From NCBI GenBank assembly GCA_009996615.1, contig JAACZU010000009.1:1-64000 (forward strand): 64,000 nucleotides of DNA, in the 5' to 3' direction. How positions within the stretch are numbered: position 1 is the first letter of the stretch; the number at the start of each line of letters is the position of its first letter. The position numbers and the translations under genes are program-made. Below, one piece after another: positions 32,712 to 40,613 of this stretch. The notes below the pieces were generated by a model, which saw only the letters and a list, made by a program, of their open reading frames with translations, made no database searches and was not told the origin of the DNA. This stretch comes from Rhodanobacteraceae bacterium. Lineage in GTDB: Bacteria > Pseudomonadota > Gammaproteobacteria > Xanthomonadales > Rhodanobacteraceae.

Positions 32712-33101
32712 ATGAAAGGCCAAACCAACCCCCACATCCGCCGCGCCCACCTGCAGCGCCACCTCCGCAGAAATCCCACCGACGCCGAGCGCACGCTGTG
32801 GCAGCGCCTGAAAGGCCGCCAGCTCGAAGGCTGCAAGTTCCGCCGCCAGCATCCGCATGGCGACTACATCCTCGACTTCGTCTGCCTCGAGCGCAGCCTG
32901 ATCGTCGAACTCGACGGCAGCCAGCACATGGAGGCGGCCGACTACGATACGCAGCGCACGCACCTCCTCGAAGCCGCCGGCTTCGTCGTGCTGCGCTTCT
33001 GGAACAACGACGTGTTCGCGAACATCGAGGGCGTGCTCGAAGTGATCCAGACCAACCTGATCGCACGAGCAACACCATCCCCACCCAAACCCTCCCCTTG
33101 A
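32712..33101 (+). CDS. DUF559 (Vsr/PD-(D/E)XK-like) nuclease-family protein
   Basis: This 129-residue protein belongs to the DUF559 family, related to very-short-patch-repair endonucleases. Family strings are present in order: DAERTLWQRLKGRQLEGCKF, RRQHPHGDYILDFVCLERSLIVELDGSQH (putative active-site Asp55 and Glu67 with the following Asp), then YDTQRTHLLEAAGFVVLRFWNNDV and the final GVLEVI. The start at 32712 fits family N-termini. The last nine codons (TPSPPKPSP and stop) are read from the palindromic repeat, so the natural C-terminus has been replaced or extended. The target DNA is unknown. Confidence 0.88.
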   Translation: MKGQTNPHIRRAHLQRHLRRNPTDAERTLWQRLKGRQLEGCKFRRQHPHGDYILDFVCLERSLIVELDGSQHMEAADYDTQRTHLLEAAGFVVLRFWNNDVFANIEGVLEVIQTNLIARATPSPPKPSP

Positions 33102-33110
33102 AGGGGAGGG
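33071..33110 (-). repeat. CCCTCCCCTT palindromic repeat, copy 2 (inverted)
   Basis: AACACCATCCCCACCCAAA followed by the CCCTCCCCTT/AAGGGGAGGG palindrome. It overlaps the last 30 bases of the DUF559 gene and supplies its stop codon (TGA at 33099-33101). It is the inverted partner of 32643-32683. Confidence 0.85.
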
Positions 33111-33196
33111 CTAAAGCGGTGCGCGCCGCTCGCAACTTCGCTGCTCTGACGCCCTCTCACTCGAGGAGAAAGCCCGGCCGCCGCTCCTCTTTGAAG

Positions 33197-33236
33197 CCCT
33201 CCCCTTCAAGGGGAGGGTTTGGGTGGGGATGGTGTT
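33197..33236 (+). repeat. CCCTCCCCTT palindromic repeat, copy 3
   Basis: The full unit in the same orientation as copy 1, followed by CGCGCAACCGCACCGGAGCG. Copies 3 and 4 are 70 bases apart and lie in the leader of pbpC. Confidence 0.85.
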
Positions 33237-33266
33237 CGCGCAACCGCACCGGAGCGCGCCTCAAAG

Positions 33267-33305
33267 CCCTCCCCTTCAAGGGGAGGGTTGGGTGGGGATG
33301 GTGTT
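33267..33305 (+). repeat. CCCTCCCCTT palindromic repeat, copy 4
   Basis: The full unit lacks one T in the TTTGGG part. It ends 25 bases before the pbpC start codon, so it forms part of the pbpC leader and could affect its expression. Confidence 0.85.
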
Positions 33306-33330
33306 CGCGTAGACGCGCCGGTGCGCGCAC

Positions 33331-35673
33331 ATGACTCCCCACCTCCTCCGCCGCGCGAAAAACCTCACGCTCGCACTACTGCTCCTCCTCGCGCTCGCCC
33401 TCCTCCTAGACCGCCTGTTCCCACTCCCCCTGCCCGACCCCAACAGCGGCAGCACGGTCGTGCTCGCGCGCGACGGCACGCCGCTGCGTGCGTTTCCGGA
33501 CCGCGACGGCGTTTGGCGCTATCCGGTCACGGTCGAGGACGTCTCGCCGCTCTACATCGAGGCGCTGCTGACCTACGAGGACCGCTGGTTCTGGCGCCAT
33601 CCGGGCGTGAACCCGCTCGCGCTGGCGCGCGCGTTCGGGCAGTGGATCGTGCATCGGCGCCTGGTCTCGGGCGGCTCCACGCTGACCATGCAGGTCGCGC
33701 GCATCCTCGACGGCACGCCGCACAGCGCCGGCGGCAAGTTGCGCCAGATCGCGCGCGCGCTGCAGCTCGAGGCGCACCTGTCCAAGCGCGAGATCCTGAC
33801 GCTGTACCTGCAGCGCGCGCCGTTCGGCGGCACGCTCGAAGGCGTCGAGGCGGCGTCGTGGGCCTACCTCGGCAAGCCGGCGTCGCGGCTGTCGCGCGCC
33901 GAGGCCGCGCTGCTCGCGGTGCTGCCGCAGGCGCCGAGCCGGCTGCGCCCGGATCGCAACGCCGCTGCCGCGCGTGTGGCGCGCGACAAGGTGCTCGACC
34001 GCATGGCCGCGCTCGGCGCGTGGACACAGGCGCAGGTGCACGACGCGCGCATCGAGTCGGTCGCCGCGCGCAGCCTGCAGCCGCCGCTGAGCGCCGCGCT
34101 GCTGGCCGAGCGCCTGCACGCCGAGCAACCCGGCGCGCGCCGCATCACGACGACGATCGACGCCGGCCTGCAGCACGCGCTCGAAGGCCGCGTGACCGAC
34201 TACCTCGCGCGCCTGCCCGAACGCACCTCGGCCGCGCTGCTGGTGGTCGACAACGCGACGCTGGAAGCGCGCGCCTACGTCGGCTCGGCCGCGTTCGGCG
34301 ACGAGGCGCGGCTCGGCCACGTCGACATGGTGCGCGCCTGGCGCTCGCCGGGCTCGACGCTGAAGCCGTTCCTGTACGGCCTCGCGCTCGATGACGGCCT
34401 GATCGATTCGGAAAGCCTGCTGCTCGACGCGCCGCAGTCGTTCGGCGACTACCGCCCCGGCAACTTCGGCCTCGCCTACAACGGCCCGGTCGGCGCGGCC
34501 GAGGCGCTGCGGCTGTCGCTGAACGTGCCGGCGGTCGACCTGATCGAGCGCATCGGCCCGGCGCGCTTCGCCGCACGCCTCGCCCACGCCGGCCTCGAAC
34601 TGCGCCTGCCGCGCGGCGTCGCGCCGAACCTGTCGGTGATCCTCGGCGGCGCCGGCGTGCGCCTGGAAGACCTGGCCGGCGCCTACACCGCGCTGAACCG
34701 CGGCGGCGTCGCCGGCCGCGTGCGCTACAGCGCCGACGCCGCGCTGACCGAGCGCCGCCTGCTGTCCGACGGCGCCGCCTGGATCGTGCGCGACATCCTC
34801 GAAGCCAACCCGCGCCCCGGCTACGCACCGGGCACGTTCGACCCCGGCTCGCGCCCGCGCGTGGCGTGGAAGACCGGCACCAGCTACGGCTTTCGCGACG
34901 CCTGGGCGGTCGGCGCGACGCGCGCGTACACGGTCGCGGTGTGGATCGGCCGCCCGGACGGCACGCCGCTGCCGGGCCAGTACGGCGCAGTCACCGCGCT
35001 GCCGCTGCTGTTCCAGGTCGTCGACAGCCTGCCGCGTGGCGCGCTGGCGGCGACGCCGCAACCGCCGCCGGCCAGCGTCACGCAGGCCGAAGTCTGCTGG
35101 CCGCTCGGCCTCGCGTTCGACCCGACCAACCCCGGGCTGTGCCACCAGAAGCGCACCGCCTGGATCCTCGACGGCGTGATCCCGCCGACCCTGCCCGAAC
35201 GCGACGCGACGAGCTGGAGCGCCGGCCTCGTCAACCTGCGCGTCGATGCAACCGGCGCGCGCCTCAGCGCCGCCTGCCCACGCAAGACCGTGCGCGAGCT
35301 GCAGGTCGCCCGCTGGCCCGCGCTGGCCTACCCGTGGCTGTCACGCGACCTGCGCCACCGCGCCAGCCTGCCGCCACTCGCCTCCGGCTGCGCCAACGAC
35401 GGCCTCGACGCCAGCCAGCCGCTGCGCATCGACGGCCTCGCCGACAACGCCGCGATCGCCCGCGCACCGAACAGCGACAAACCCGCCATCGTGCGCCTGC
35501 GCGCGCTCGGCACGACGGGCGACGTGCTGTGGCTCGTCAACGGCCGCGTCGAAGGCGAGACGCGCGGCGCGCAGGCGTTCGAGCATGCGTTCGAGAAAAC
35601 CGGTCCACAGACGGTGACTGCGCTGGCTGCGAGCGGGGCGTGGGCGCAGTTGCAGGTGCGGGTGTTACGGTGA
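33331..35673 (+). CDS. pbpC: Penicillin-binding protein 1C
   Basis: This 780-residue bifunctional peptidoglycan synthase has one N-terminal membrane anchor (residues 12-30). The glycosyltransferase domain contains Glu83 in TYEDRWFWRHPGVN, GGSTLTMQ and the QRAPFGGTLEGVEAAS string. The transpeptidase domain has Ser342 in GSTLKP, SLN at the SxN motif and KTGTS (Lys514). A C-terminal BiPBP_C-like domain of about 90 residues closes the protein, all in PBP1C order. It follows the alpha-2-macroglobulin gene, the conserved pairing in many proteobacteria. Copies 3 and 4 of a palindromic repeat occupy its upstream region. Confidence 0.95.
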   Translation: MTPHLLRRAKNLTLALLLLLALALLLDRLFPLPLPDPNSGSTVVLARDGTPLRAFPDRDGVWRYPVTVEDVSPLYIEALLTYEDRWFWRHPGVNPLALARAFGQWIVHRRLVSGGSTLTMQVARILDGTPHSAGGKLRQIARALQLEAHLSKREILTLYLQRAPFGGTLEGVEAASWAYLGKPASRLSRAEAALLAVLPQAPSRLRPDRNAAAARVARDKVLDRMAALGAWTQAQVHDARIESVAARSLQPPLSAALLAERLHAEQPGARRITTTIDAGLQHALEGRVTDYLARLPERTSAALLVVDNATLEARAYVGSAAFGDEARLGHVDMVRAWRSPGSTLKPFLYGLALDDGLIDSESLLLDAPQSFGDYRPGNFGLAYNGPVGAAEALRLSLNVPAVDLIERIGPARFAARLAHAGLELRLPRGVAPNLSVILGGAGVRLEDLAGAYTALNRGGVAGRVRYSADAALTERRLLSDGAAWIVRDILEANPRPGYAPGTFDPGSRPRVAWKTGTSYGFRDAWAVGATRAYTVAVWIGRPDGTPLPGQYGAVTALPLLFQVVDSLPRGALAATPQPPPASVTQAEVCWPLGLAFDPTNPGLCHQKRTAWILDGVIPPTLPERDATSWSAGLVNLRVDATGARLSAACPRKTVRELQVARWPALAYPWLSRDLRHRASLPPLASGCANDGLDASQPLRIDGLADNAAIARAPNSDKPAIVRLRALGTTGDVLWLVNGRVEGETRGAQAFEHAFEKTGPQTVTALAASGAWAQLQVRVLR

Positions 35674-35962
35674 TGGCGAGCCAGCGCCATCGCAAGATCG
35701 TCGCCAAATCCGGAAATTCGGGGAGAGCCGCATGCGGCCGCATCCGTTAAGCCCTCACCTCAGTGCCTGTAGCCGGGTATGCCCCACATTCGGAAATTTG
35801 CGCCGGCAGCCCGCGCCTTCACGAGTTCGACCTTTGTGTCGCAAGCGGCTGATTCTGGAATGGAAATCGGCTTGACGCGCCACGCGCGTACCCGCACCAT
35901 GCTGTGCAACACCCCAGATGTGGGGTCTACTTGTAGCTGGGCATCAGTACGAGGTGTGTCGC
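35674..35962. other. Transition into an AT-richer island
   Basis: After the pbpC stop the base composition shifts from strongly GC-rich toward lower GC. One small hairpin, CCCCAGATGTGGGG at 35914-35927, lies near the end. GAGG precedes a GTG at 35963. No other gene is convincing: short frames on both strands here have no family character. Confidence 0.4.
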
Positions 35963-36946
35963 GTGACCCGAAATGACCTCGCAACTGCCATCCTAAAATC
36001 TGAGATCTTTCGGTCTTGGCATTGGTTTAAGTATCACTTCTCCCATGAGCTTCAGGGCTCAGGGCATCCATTGGCTGGAGGCTTCATGGATGCTGCGCTG
36101 GATTGTGAAGCGCGCATGCCCGGCTACGCACTAAAGATTGTCCAGAGAGTTGCCGCGATTAGAGGCCGTGAAAAGCACCTTCCGGATTGGGAGCAATTGC
36201 TTACGATTCTCGCCGAGCTCCACGTCGTGGCGCAGGTTTCTCGGTGGGAATGGCCGAATGGCGCTAAATTTGAGAACGAGCCGACTGCGGTAGGCTCTCG
36301 AAAGAACCCTGAGATCGCAGTGACGCTTGACGGGCACACAATTGCCTACGAAGTCAAAGCGCCCTGCCTATTCGCACATCAGGAGGCACGGGCGACGAAC
36401 CCGATACAGATTGCATCAAGATATCTCGATGCTTCCGCGCTTCCATGGATTGTCGGTGAAGAACAGATTTATACTCCGCCGCGCGACAACCCTATAAAAG
36501 ACTTTCTGAGGAGTGCTGAGGAAAAGTTTCGACCATTTGCATCTTCTTCCAAGGATTTCACGGGAATCCTAGTGATCTGCTGGGACGATTTCGTATACGA
36601 GCCCATCAGCGCACTTGAGCACCCTCGATGCGGACTCCTAACACCAGACTCATACTTCAAAGATGAGAGCGGCAACGCAGTAGCCTTTCCATCAGTTGGG
36701 GGAGTGGTGGTAGTTCGCCATCTGCACCAGTTGCTTCGCGCCTGTAGAGACGAACCCGTTGGCGATGGACTAAGAGGTCCGTTCGATTACGGCGCTCGTG
36801 GGCAGTTTCCTTGGAAGACATACCACAGCAATCCGCTCGCATCCCCTCCTCCTAAAGTTGCTATCGACTGTCTGCATGCGCTTCCACCACATGCAGAGAT
36901 GGGAACAGAGTACTCTCCAAAAGAGTACATAATGTGGATGGGCTGA
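35963..36946 (+). CDS. Unknown protein with a PD-(D/E)XK-nuclease-like core
   Basis: A 327-residue soluble protein if translation begins at the GTG at 35963, which has GAGG at a suitable distance; an ATG at 35918 lacks one. Residues 80-132 read as a nuclease core: Glu85 in ILAELHVVAQV, then NPEIAVTLDGHTIAYEVKAP with Glu117 and the Glu130-Val-Lys132 pair. This spacing fits PD-(D/E)XK folds of restriction or repair enzymes. The rest is unfamiliar. Codon use and GC content are clearly lower than in neighbours, indicating transfer. It might be a defence gene, but no partner methylase or ATPase is present. Confidence 0.6.
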   Translation: MTRNDLATAILKSEIFRSWHWFKYHFSHELQGSGHPLAGGFMDAALDCEARMPGYALKIVQRVAAIRGREKHLPDWEQLLTILAELHVVAQVSRWEWPNGAKFENEPTAVGSRKNPEIAVTLDGHTIAYEVKAPCLFAHQEARATNPIQIASRYLDASALPWIVGEEQIYTPPRDNPIKDFLRSAEEKFRPFASSSKDFTGILVICWDDFVYEPISALEHPRCGLLTPDSYFKDESGNAVAFPSVGGVVVVRHLHQLLRACRDEPVGDGLRGPFDYGARGQFPWKTYHSNPLASPPPKVAIDCLHALPPHAEMGTEYSPKEYIMWMG

Positions 36947-36947
36947 T

Positions 36948-37039
36948 CCCCAACTATGCGTCCAAGCGGACCGCGGGGAGTTGCTTCGATGTCTCCTGAT
37001 GTGTGGCCATGCCGCAGCCGCTTAACGCGGCATTATACC
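36948..37039 (+). other. attC-like imperfect palindrome after the island gene
   Basis: The segment starts AACTATGCGTCCAAGCGG (36952-36969) and ends CCGCTTAACGCGGCATTATAC. AAGCGG pairs with CCGCTT, and ATGC pairs with GCAT, with unequal spacers between, the R-L-L-R arrangement of integron attC sites. The terminal GTTRRRY core is degraded to ATTATAC. It immediately follows the stop codon of a low-GC gene, as attC does in a cassette. No integrase gene is in the window, so this is a suggestion. Confidence 0.3.
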
Positions 37040-37128
37040 TCATGAGCCTCGCTTCCGACGCGCACATCGCCGACAACCTGACGCGCAATGAGTAGCATTT
37101 ATCGCTTATCCATAGATTCAGAGGCGAC

Positions 37129-37605
37129 ATGATGATGAATACCTTGGATAATATTAGGGAACGATATAGATCGCTCGACGACGAGGAGCTGGCTAGAATT
37201 TACATCAATGGCTCACTAACGAAAGAGGCGGAACTAGCCATTGAGGAAGAATTGAGTGACAGAGGAATTCCGATTAATAAGAATGAGTTGACTCGTATCT
37301 CAGGAGCTCCAATATATGGAGCCCCCACCGTAGGCGAAACCGCGCGCGCCGCAGCCCCGAAATTTATCCCATGGATAGTTGCCTTTGCTGTCTTCGCGAT
37401 AGGAAATTTACTTTTGGCGGCATTTGCCGAGATGGCCGCCCCTTTGATTTGGCGCAGTGAAGCAGATCGATTCTGCCAGAATACCGGCCATTGGTATGCA
37501 CGAATCTCCGAAGGAAGCAATAATTTCGCATGCGTATCTTGGTGGCTTCGCCCTCGGGTAGTACCTAATGATGCACATCGGACGCCCCCAGCAAACCGGC
37601 ACTGA
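37129..37605 (+). CDS. Small unknown membrane protein of the AT-rich island
   Basis: This 158-residue protein has a helical N-terminal part (RYRSLDDEELARIYINGSLTK, then AELAIEEELSDRGI) reminiscent of short helical modules found in many uncharacterised proteins. One membrane helix follows at about residues 83-105 (FIPWIVAFAVFAIGNLLLAAF). Three in-frame ATGs (37129, 37132, 37135) follow GAGG. Low GC matches the preceding gene. I recognise no family. Its cytoplasmic N-terminus and tail of about 45 residues give no functional clue. Confidence 0.6.
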   Translation: MMMNTLDNIRERYRSLDDEELARIYINGSLTKEAELAIEEELSDRGIPINKNELTRISGAPIYGAPTVGETARAAAPKFIPWIVAFAVFAIGNLLLAAFAEMAAPLIWRSEADRFCQNTGHWYARISEGSNNFACVSWWLRPRVVPNDAHRTPPANRH

Positions 37606-37618
37606 ACTAGCCAGGAAC

Positions 37619-37641
37619 GGGGTCAGGTTTACTTTTCAGCC
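37619..37641. repeat. Possible RAYT/REP-remnant string
   Basis: The string GGGGTCAGGTTTACTTTT is often found beside REP-associated transposase genes in this group of bacteria. It marks the right edge of the AT-rich island; composition returns to high GC beyond it. No transposase coding remnant is visible. Confidence 0.25.
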
Positions 37642-37821
37642 AGTTGGACCTAGCTAACTTTCCAGCCTCGCGCCGCTGCGATGTACGACGGCAAGGCATC
37701 CTTCGCACAAGACGATTGCGCGCTCGCGCCGGATGCCGCATAAGGGCGTCTTCCACGCTCCGCACCACCCACCCGGCACCTCTCGCGGGCCCTGCCCGCA
37801 TCCAGCAACGGAGAACCCTGC

Positions 37822-38310
37822 ATGTCCAGCAAGCTCGGCAACACCCTCGGCGTCGCGATCGGCGCCACGCTCATCGGCTCGCTCTCGCTGAGCCAGCTCG
37901 CCGCGGCCAGCCCGGCGTTCCAGGTCGGCGACCTCGCGGCCGGCTACATGCTCGCGGCGGGCGCCGAGGGCAAGTGTGGCGAAGGCAAGTGCGGCATGGC
38001 CGCGATGGACAAGAACAAGGACGGCAAGGTCTCGGCCGACGAGGCCAAGGCGATGGGCATGAGCGAGGCGATGTTCAAGTCCGCCGACACCAACGGCGAC
38101 GGCGTGCTCGACGCGGCCGAGGTCAAGGCGCACCACGCGGCGATGCACAAGGACGGCGGCGAGGGCTCGTGCGGCAGCGACATGGCCAAGGGTTCGGAAG
38201 GTTCCTGCGGCGGCGCGATGAAGGCGGCCGACGCCAAGAAGAAGGACGCGGAAGGCTCCTGCGGCGGCCACAAGGGCGGCGAAGGCGGCTGCGGCGCGAT
38301 GAAGGGCTGA
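37822..38310 (+). CDS. Bufferin-type RiPP precursor with EF-hands and six EGxCG motifs
   Basis: This 162-residue protein has a Sec signal (about residues 1-30, QLAAA then SPAF). All six cysteines of the mature part lie in EG(K/S/G)CG motifs: C52, C57, C117, C129, C147 and C157. Between the first two and last four sit two canonical EF-hand loops, [12 protein letters not shown] (63-74) and [12 protein letters not shown] (89-100). MNIO enzymes are known to convert such cysteines into thiooxazoles that bind copper in bufferins. The two downstream genes are the matching enzyme and partner. GGAG lies eight bases before the ATG. The combination suggests a copper- and perhaps calcium-responsive exported peptide. 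Function is inferred. Confidence 0.82.
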   Translation: MSSKLGNTLGVAIGATLIGSLSLSQLAAASPAFQVGDLAAGYMLAAGAEGKCGEGKCGMAAMDKNKDGKVSADEAKAMGMSEAMFKSADTNGDGVLDAAEVKAHHAAMHKDGGEGSCGSDMAKGSEGSCGGAMKAADAKKKDAEGSCGGHKGGEGGCGAMKG

Positions 38311-38317
38311 TTTGGCG

Positions 38318-39184
38318 ATGTCCGACCCGCGCACGCCGCACGGCGCCGGACTCGGCTTGCGGCGGGCCCTGCTGGGTCCGCTGCAGGCGCGCGCCGATGC
38401 CGACGGCGACGACGCGCGCATCGACTTCTTCGAGATCGCGCCGGAGAACTGGATCGGCGTCGGCGGCCGCCTCGGCCGCGCGCTGCGCGAGCTGACCGAG
38501 CGCCACGCGTTCGTCTGCCACGGCCTGTCGCTCTCGCTCGGCGGGCCGGCGCCGCTCGATGCGACGCTGCTCGCGCAGGTGCGCCGCCTGCTCGATGCGC
38601 ACGGCATCGCGCTGTATTCCGAACACCTGTCCTGGTGCACCGACGACGGCCACCTGTACGACCTGCTGCCGATCCCGTTCACCGCCGAGGCGGTGCGCCA
38701 CGTCGCCGCGCGCGTCCGCCAGGCGCAGGACCTGCTCGGCCGGCGCATCGCGGTCGAGAACGTGTCCTACTACGCCGCGCCGGGCCAGCAGATGCGCGAG
38801 ATCGACTTCCTCAACGCGGTGCTGGCCGAGGCCGACTGCGACCTGCTGCTCGACATCAACAACGTGCACGTCAACAGCATCAACCACGGCTACGACGCAC
38901 ACGCGTTCGTCGACGCGCTGCCGGGCGAACGCATCGCCTGGATCCACGTCGCCGGCCACCATGTCGAGGCGCCGGACCTGCTGATCGACACGCACGGCGC
39001 GCCGGTCGTCGAGCCGGTCTGGGCGTTGCTCGCGCACGCCTACCGCCGCTTCGGCGTGCGCCCGACGCTGGTCGAGCGCGACTTCAACTTCCCGCCGCTG
39101 GACGAACTGCTGGCCGAGGTCGCGCAGGTGCGGGCGTTGCAGGCGGCTTGTGCCGGTGAGGTGCGCGATGTCCGCTGCGCCTGA
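38318..39184 (+). CDS. MNIO (DUF692) iron oxidase, BufB-like
   Basis: This 288-residue TIM-barrel multinuclear non-heme iron oxidase modifies cysteines of the precursor. Candidate metal ligands and motifs in family order are [11 protein letters not shown] (Glu39), CHGLSLSLG (His69), YSEHLSW (His103), VENVSYY (Glu147), [16 protein letters not shown] (Asp179 and His184), WIHVAGHH (His210, His214), DTHGAPV and [10 protein letters not shown] (Glu253). The ATG at 38318 is preferred; a TTG at 38312 lies nearer to the AAGGG and is possible. It follows the precursor stop by seven bases and overlaps the next gene by 17. Confidence 0.92.
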   Translation: MSDPRTPHGAGLGLRRALLGPLQARADADGDDARIDFFEIAPENWIGVGGRLGRALRELTERHAFVCHGLSLSLGGPAPLDATLLAQVRRLLDAHGIALYSEHLSWCTDDGHLYDLLPIPFTAEAVRHVAARVRQAQDLLGRRIAVENVSYYAAPGQQMREIDFLNAVLAEADCDLLLDINNVHVNSINHGYDAHAFVDALPGERIAWIHVAGHHVEAPDLLIDTHGAPVVEPVWALLAHAYRRFGVRPTLVERDFNFPPLDELLAEVAQVRALQAACAGEVRDVRCA

Positions 39185-39932
39185 GTCGACGATTGCGCTG
39201 CAGCGCGCATTCGCCGCGCACGTGCGCGATCCGCTGCACACCCCGGCGCCGGCCGACGTGGCGCCGCGGCGCATGGCGGTCTACGCGGAGCTGTGCTTCA
39301 ACAACATCGCCAGCCTGCTCGCGGCGAATTTCCCGGTGATCCGCACGCTGTACGACGAAGCCGGCTGGCGCGAGCTGGTGCGCGCGTTCTACCGCGAGCA
39401 CCGCGCGCGGACGCCGCTGTTCACGCAGATCGCGCGCGAGTTCATCGACTGGCTGGAACAGCGCGCCGCGCGTGGCGCGGGCGATGCGCCATTCCTGGTC
39501 GAGCTGGCGCATTACGAATGGAGCGAGCTGGCGCTGAGCCTGGACGAGCAGGACATCGCCGACTGTGCGCACGATGCGCACGGCGACGTGGTCGACGGCG
39601 TGCCGGTGGTGTCGCCGCTGGCGCGCGTGCTGGCCTATCGGTTTCCGGTGCACCGCATCGGGCCGGCGTTCCTCCCGGCCGCGCCGGAGGCGCAGCCGAC
39701 GCTGATCCTGCTCGTGCGCGATCGCAGCGATGCCGTGCGCTTCCTCGAGATCGATGCGCTGACGGCGCTGCTGATCGAGCGATTGCAGGCGAACACCGAG
39801 CAGAGCGGCCGCGCCTGCCTCGATGCGCTGCTGCAGGAGATCGGCCGTGGCGACGAGGTCGCGCTGCGCGAGTCGGGGGTGGCGATCCTGCGGCGCTTGC
39901 GTGAGCGCGAGGCGTTGCTGGGTACGCGCTGA
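39168..39932 (+). CDS. DUF2063 partner of the MNIO enzyme, BufC/HvfC-like
   Basis: This 254-residue protein has the N-terminal DUF2063 domain: [18 protein letters not shown], then [34 protein letters not shown], and [12 protein letters not shown]. Such proteins act with MNIO enzymes, likely by presenting the precursor (the winged-helix-like fold led to a DNA-binding label in databases). The start at 39168 has GTGAGG seven bases upstream and lies inside the end of the MNIO gene, showing coupling. No DoxX-type membrane subunit follows, unlike in some related operons. Confidence 0.88.
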   Translation: MSAAPESTIALQRAFAAHVRDPLHTPAPADVAPRRMAVYAELCFNNIASLLAANFPVIRTLYDEAGWRELVRAFYREHRARTPLFTQIAREFIDWLEQRAARGAGDAPFLVELAHYEWSELALSLDEQDIADCAHDAHGDVVDGVPVVSPLARVLAYRFPVHRIGPAFLPAAPEAQPTLILLVRDRSDAVRFLEIDALTALLIERLQANTEQSGRACLDALLQEIGRGDEVALRESGVAILRRLREREALLGTR

Positions 39933-39950
39933 GGCGCTTGAAAGCAAACA

Positions 39951-40239
39951 CGGTCGCGGGCATGGCCCGCTCCTACGATCGCCGCCGACGCGCCCATCTT
40001 TGCGTAGGGCGGTTCAAGGCCGAAGGCCGTAACCGCCGCTTGGCGCGCGCGAGGCGGCTCCGGCGCTGCGCGCGTTGAGCCACCCTACGCCGGAAGCTGA
40101 AAGCATCGCGGCTTCCGCCGCTCCCACACCTGGAAGGCATCGCGGCCGCCATGCTGAAGCAGTTTCGATCGAAGCCCTGTGGGAGCGCCGGCAGGCGCGA
40201 TGCCTTTGCCCACGTCCTTCACGCCGCCGAGCGCACCAG
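39951..40239. repeat. REP-rich block, copy 1 of a 290-base duplication
   Basis: It begins CGGTCGCGGGCATGGCCCGC and ends with CACGCCGCCGAGCGCACCAG. It is nearly identical to 40324-40613, at an offset of 373-374 bases. Internally it contains GTGGGAGCGCCGGCAGGCGCG and its inverted relatives. Its last 20-odd bases match the 3' end of the gene at 40593, so the duplicated unit included that gene terminus. Confidence 0.85.
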
Positions 40240-40242
40240 TGC

Positions 40243-40307
40243 GTAGTCCGGGTAAGGCCGGACCCCGGGGAGGCGGGCCCCGGGTGCGCTTCGCTTACCC
40301 GGGCTAC
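40243..40307. repeat. CCGGGTAAG palindrome between the duplicated blocks
   Basis: GTAGTCCGGGTAAGGCC and its partner TTACCCGGGCTAC form an inverted pair around GACCCCGGGGAGGCGGGCCCCGGG. This repeat separates the two copies of the 290-base block and resembles another common xanthomonad repeat (CCCGGGTAAGCGAAGC). Confidence 0.6.
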
Positions 40308-40323
40308 TTGTCTGGCTCCCAAT

Positions 40324-40613
40324 CGGTCGCGGGCATGGCCCGCTCCTACGATCGCCGCCGACGCGCCCCATCTTTGCGGAGGGCGGTTCAAGGCCGAAGG
40401 TCGGAAGCGCCGCTTGTCACGCGCGAGGCGGCTCCGGCGCTGCGCGCCTTGAGCCGCCCTACGCCGGAAGCTGAAAGCATCGCGGCTTCCGCCGCTCCCA
40501 CACCTGGAAGGCATCGCGGCCGCCATGCTGAAGCAGTTTCGATCGAAGCCCTGTGGGAGCGCCGGCAGGCGCGATGCCTTTGCCCACGTCCCTCACGCCG
40601 CCGAGCGCACCAG
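40324..40613. repeat. REP-rich block, copy 2 of the duplication
   Basis: Nearly identical to 39951-40239, with scattered substitutions. Its right end overlaps the last 21 bases of the gene ending at 40593, including the stop codon. This placement makes copy 2 the probable original and copy 1 the duplicate. Confidence 0.85.

Noticed and set aside
32641..33310. A CRISPR array, suggested by repeated GGGTGGGGATGG units
   Set aside because: Copies differ in orientation and spacing, contain an internal palindrome, and enclose a gene. No cas genes are present.
35760..35984. A 74-residue leftward frame ending FRMWGIPGYRH in the island's left flank
   Set aside because: No ribosome-binding site, no recognisable domain and overlap with the start of the rightward gene. 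It might be a repeat-derived frame, but support is too thin.
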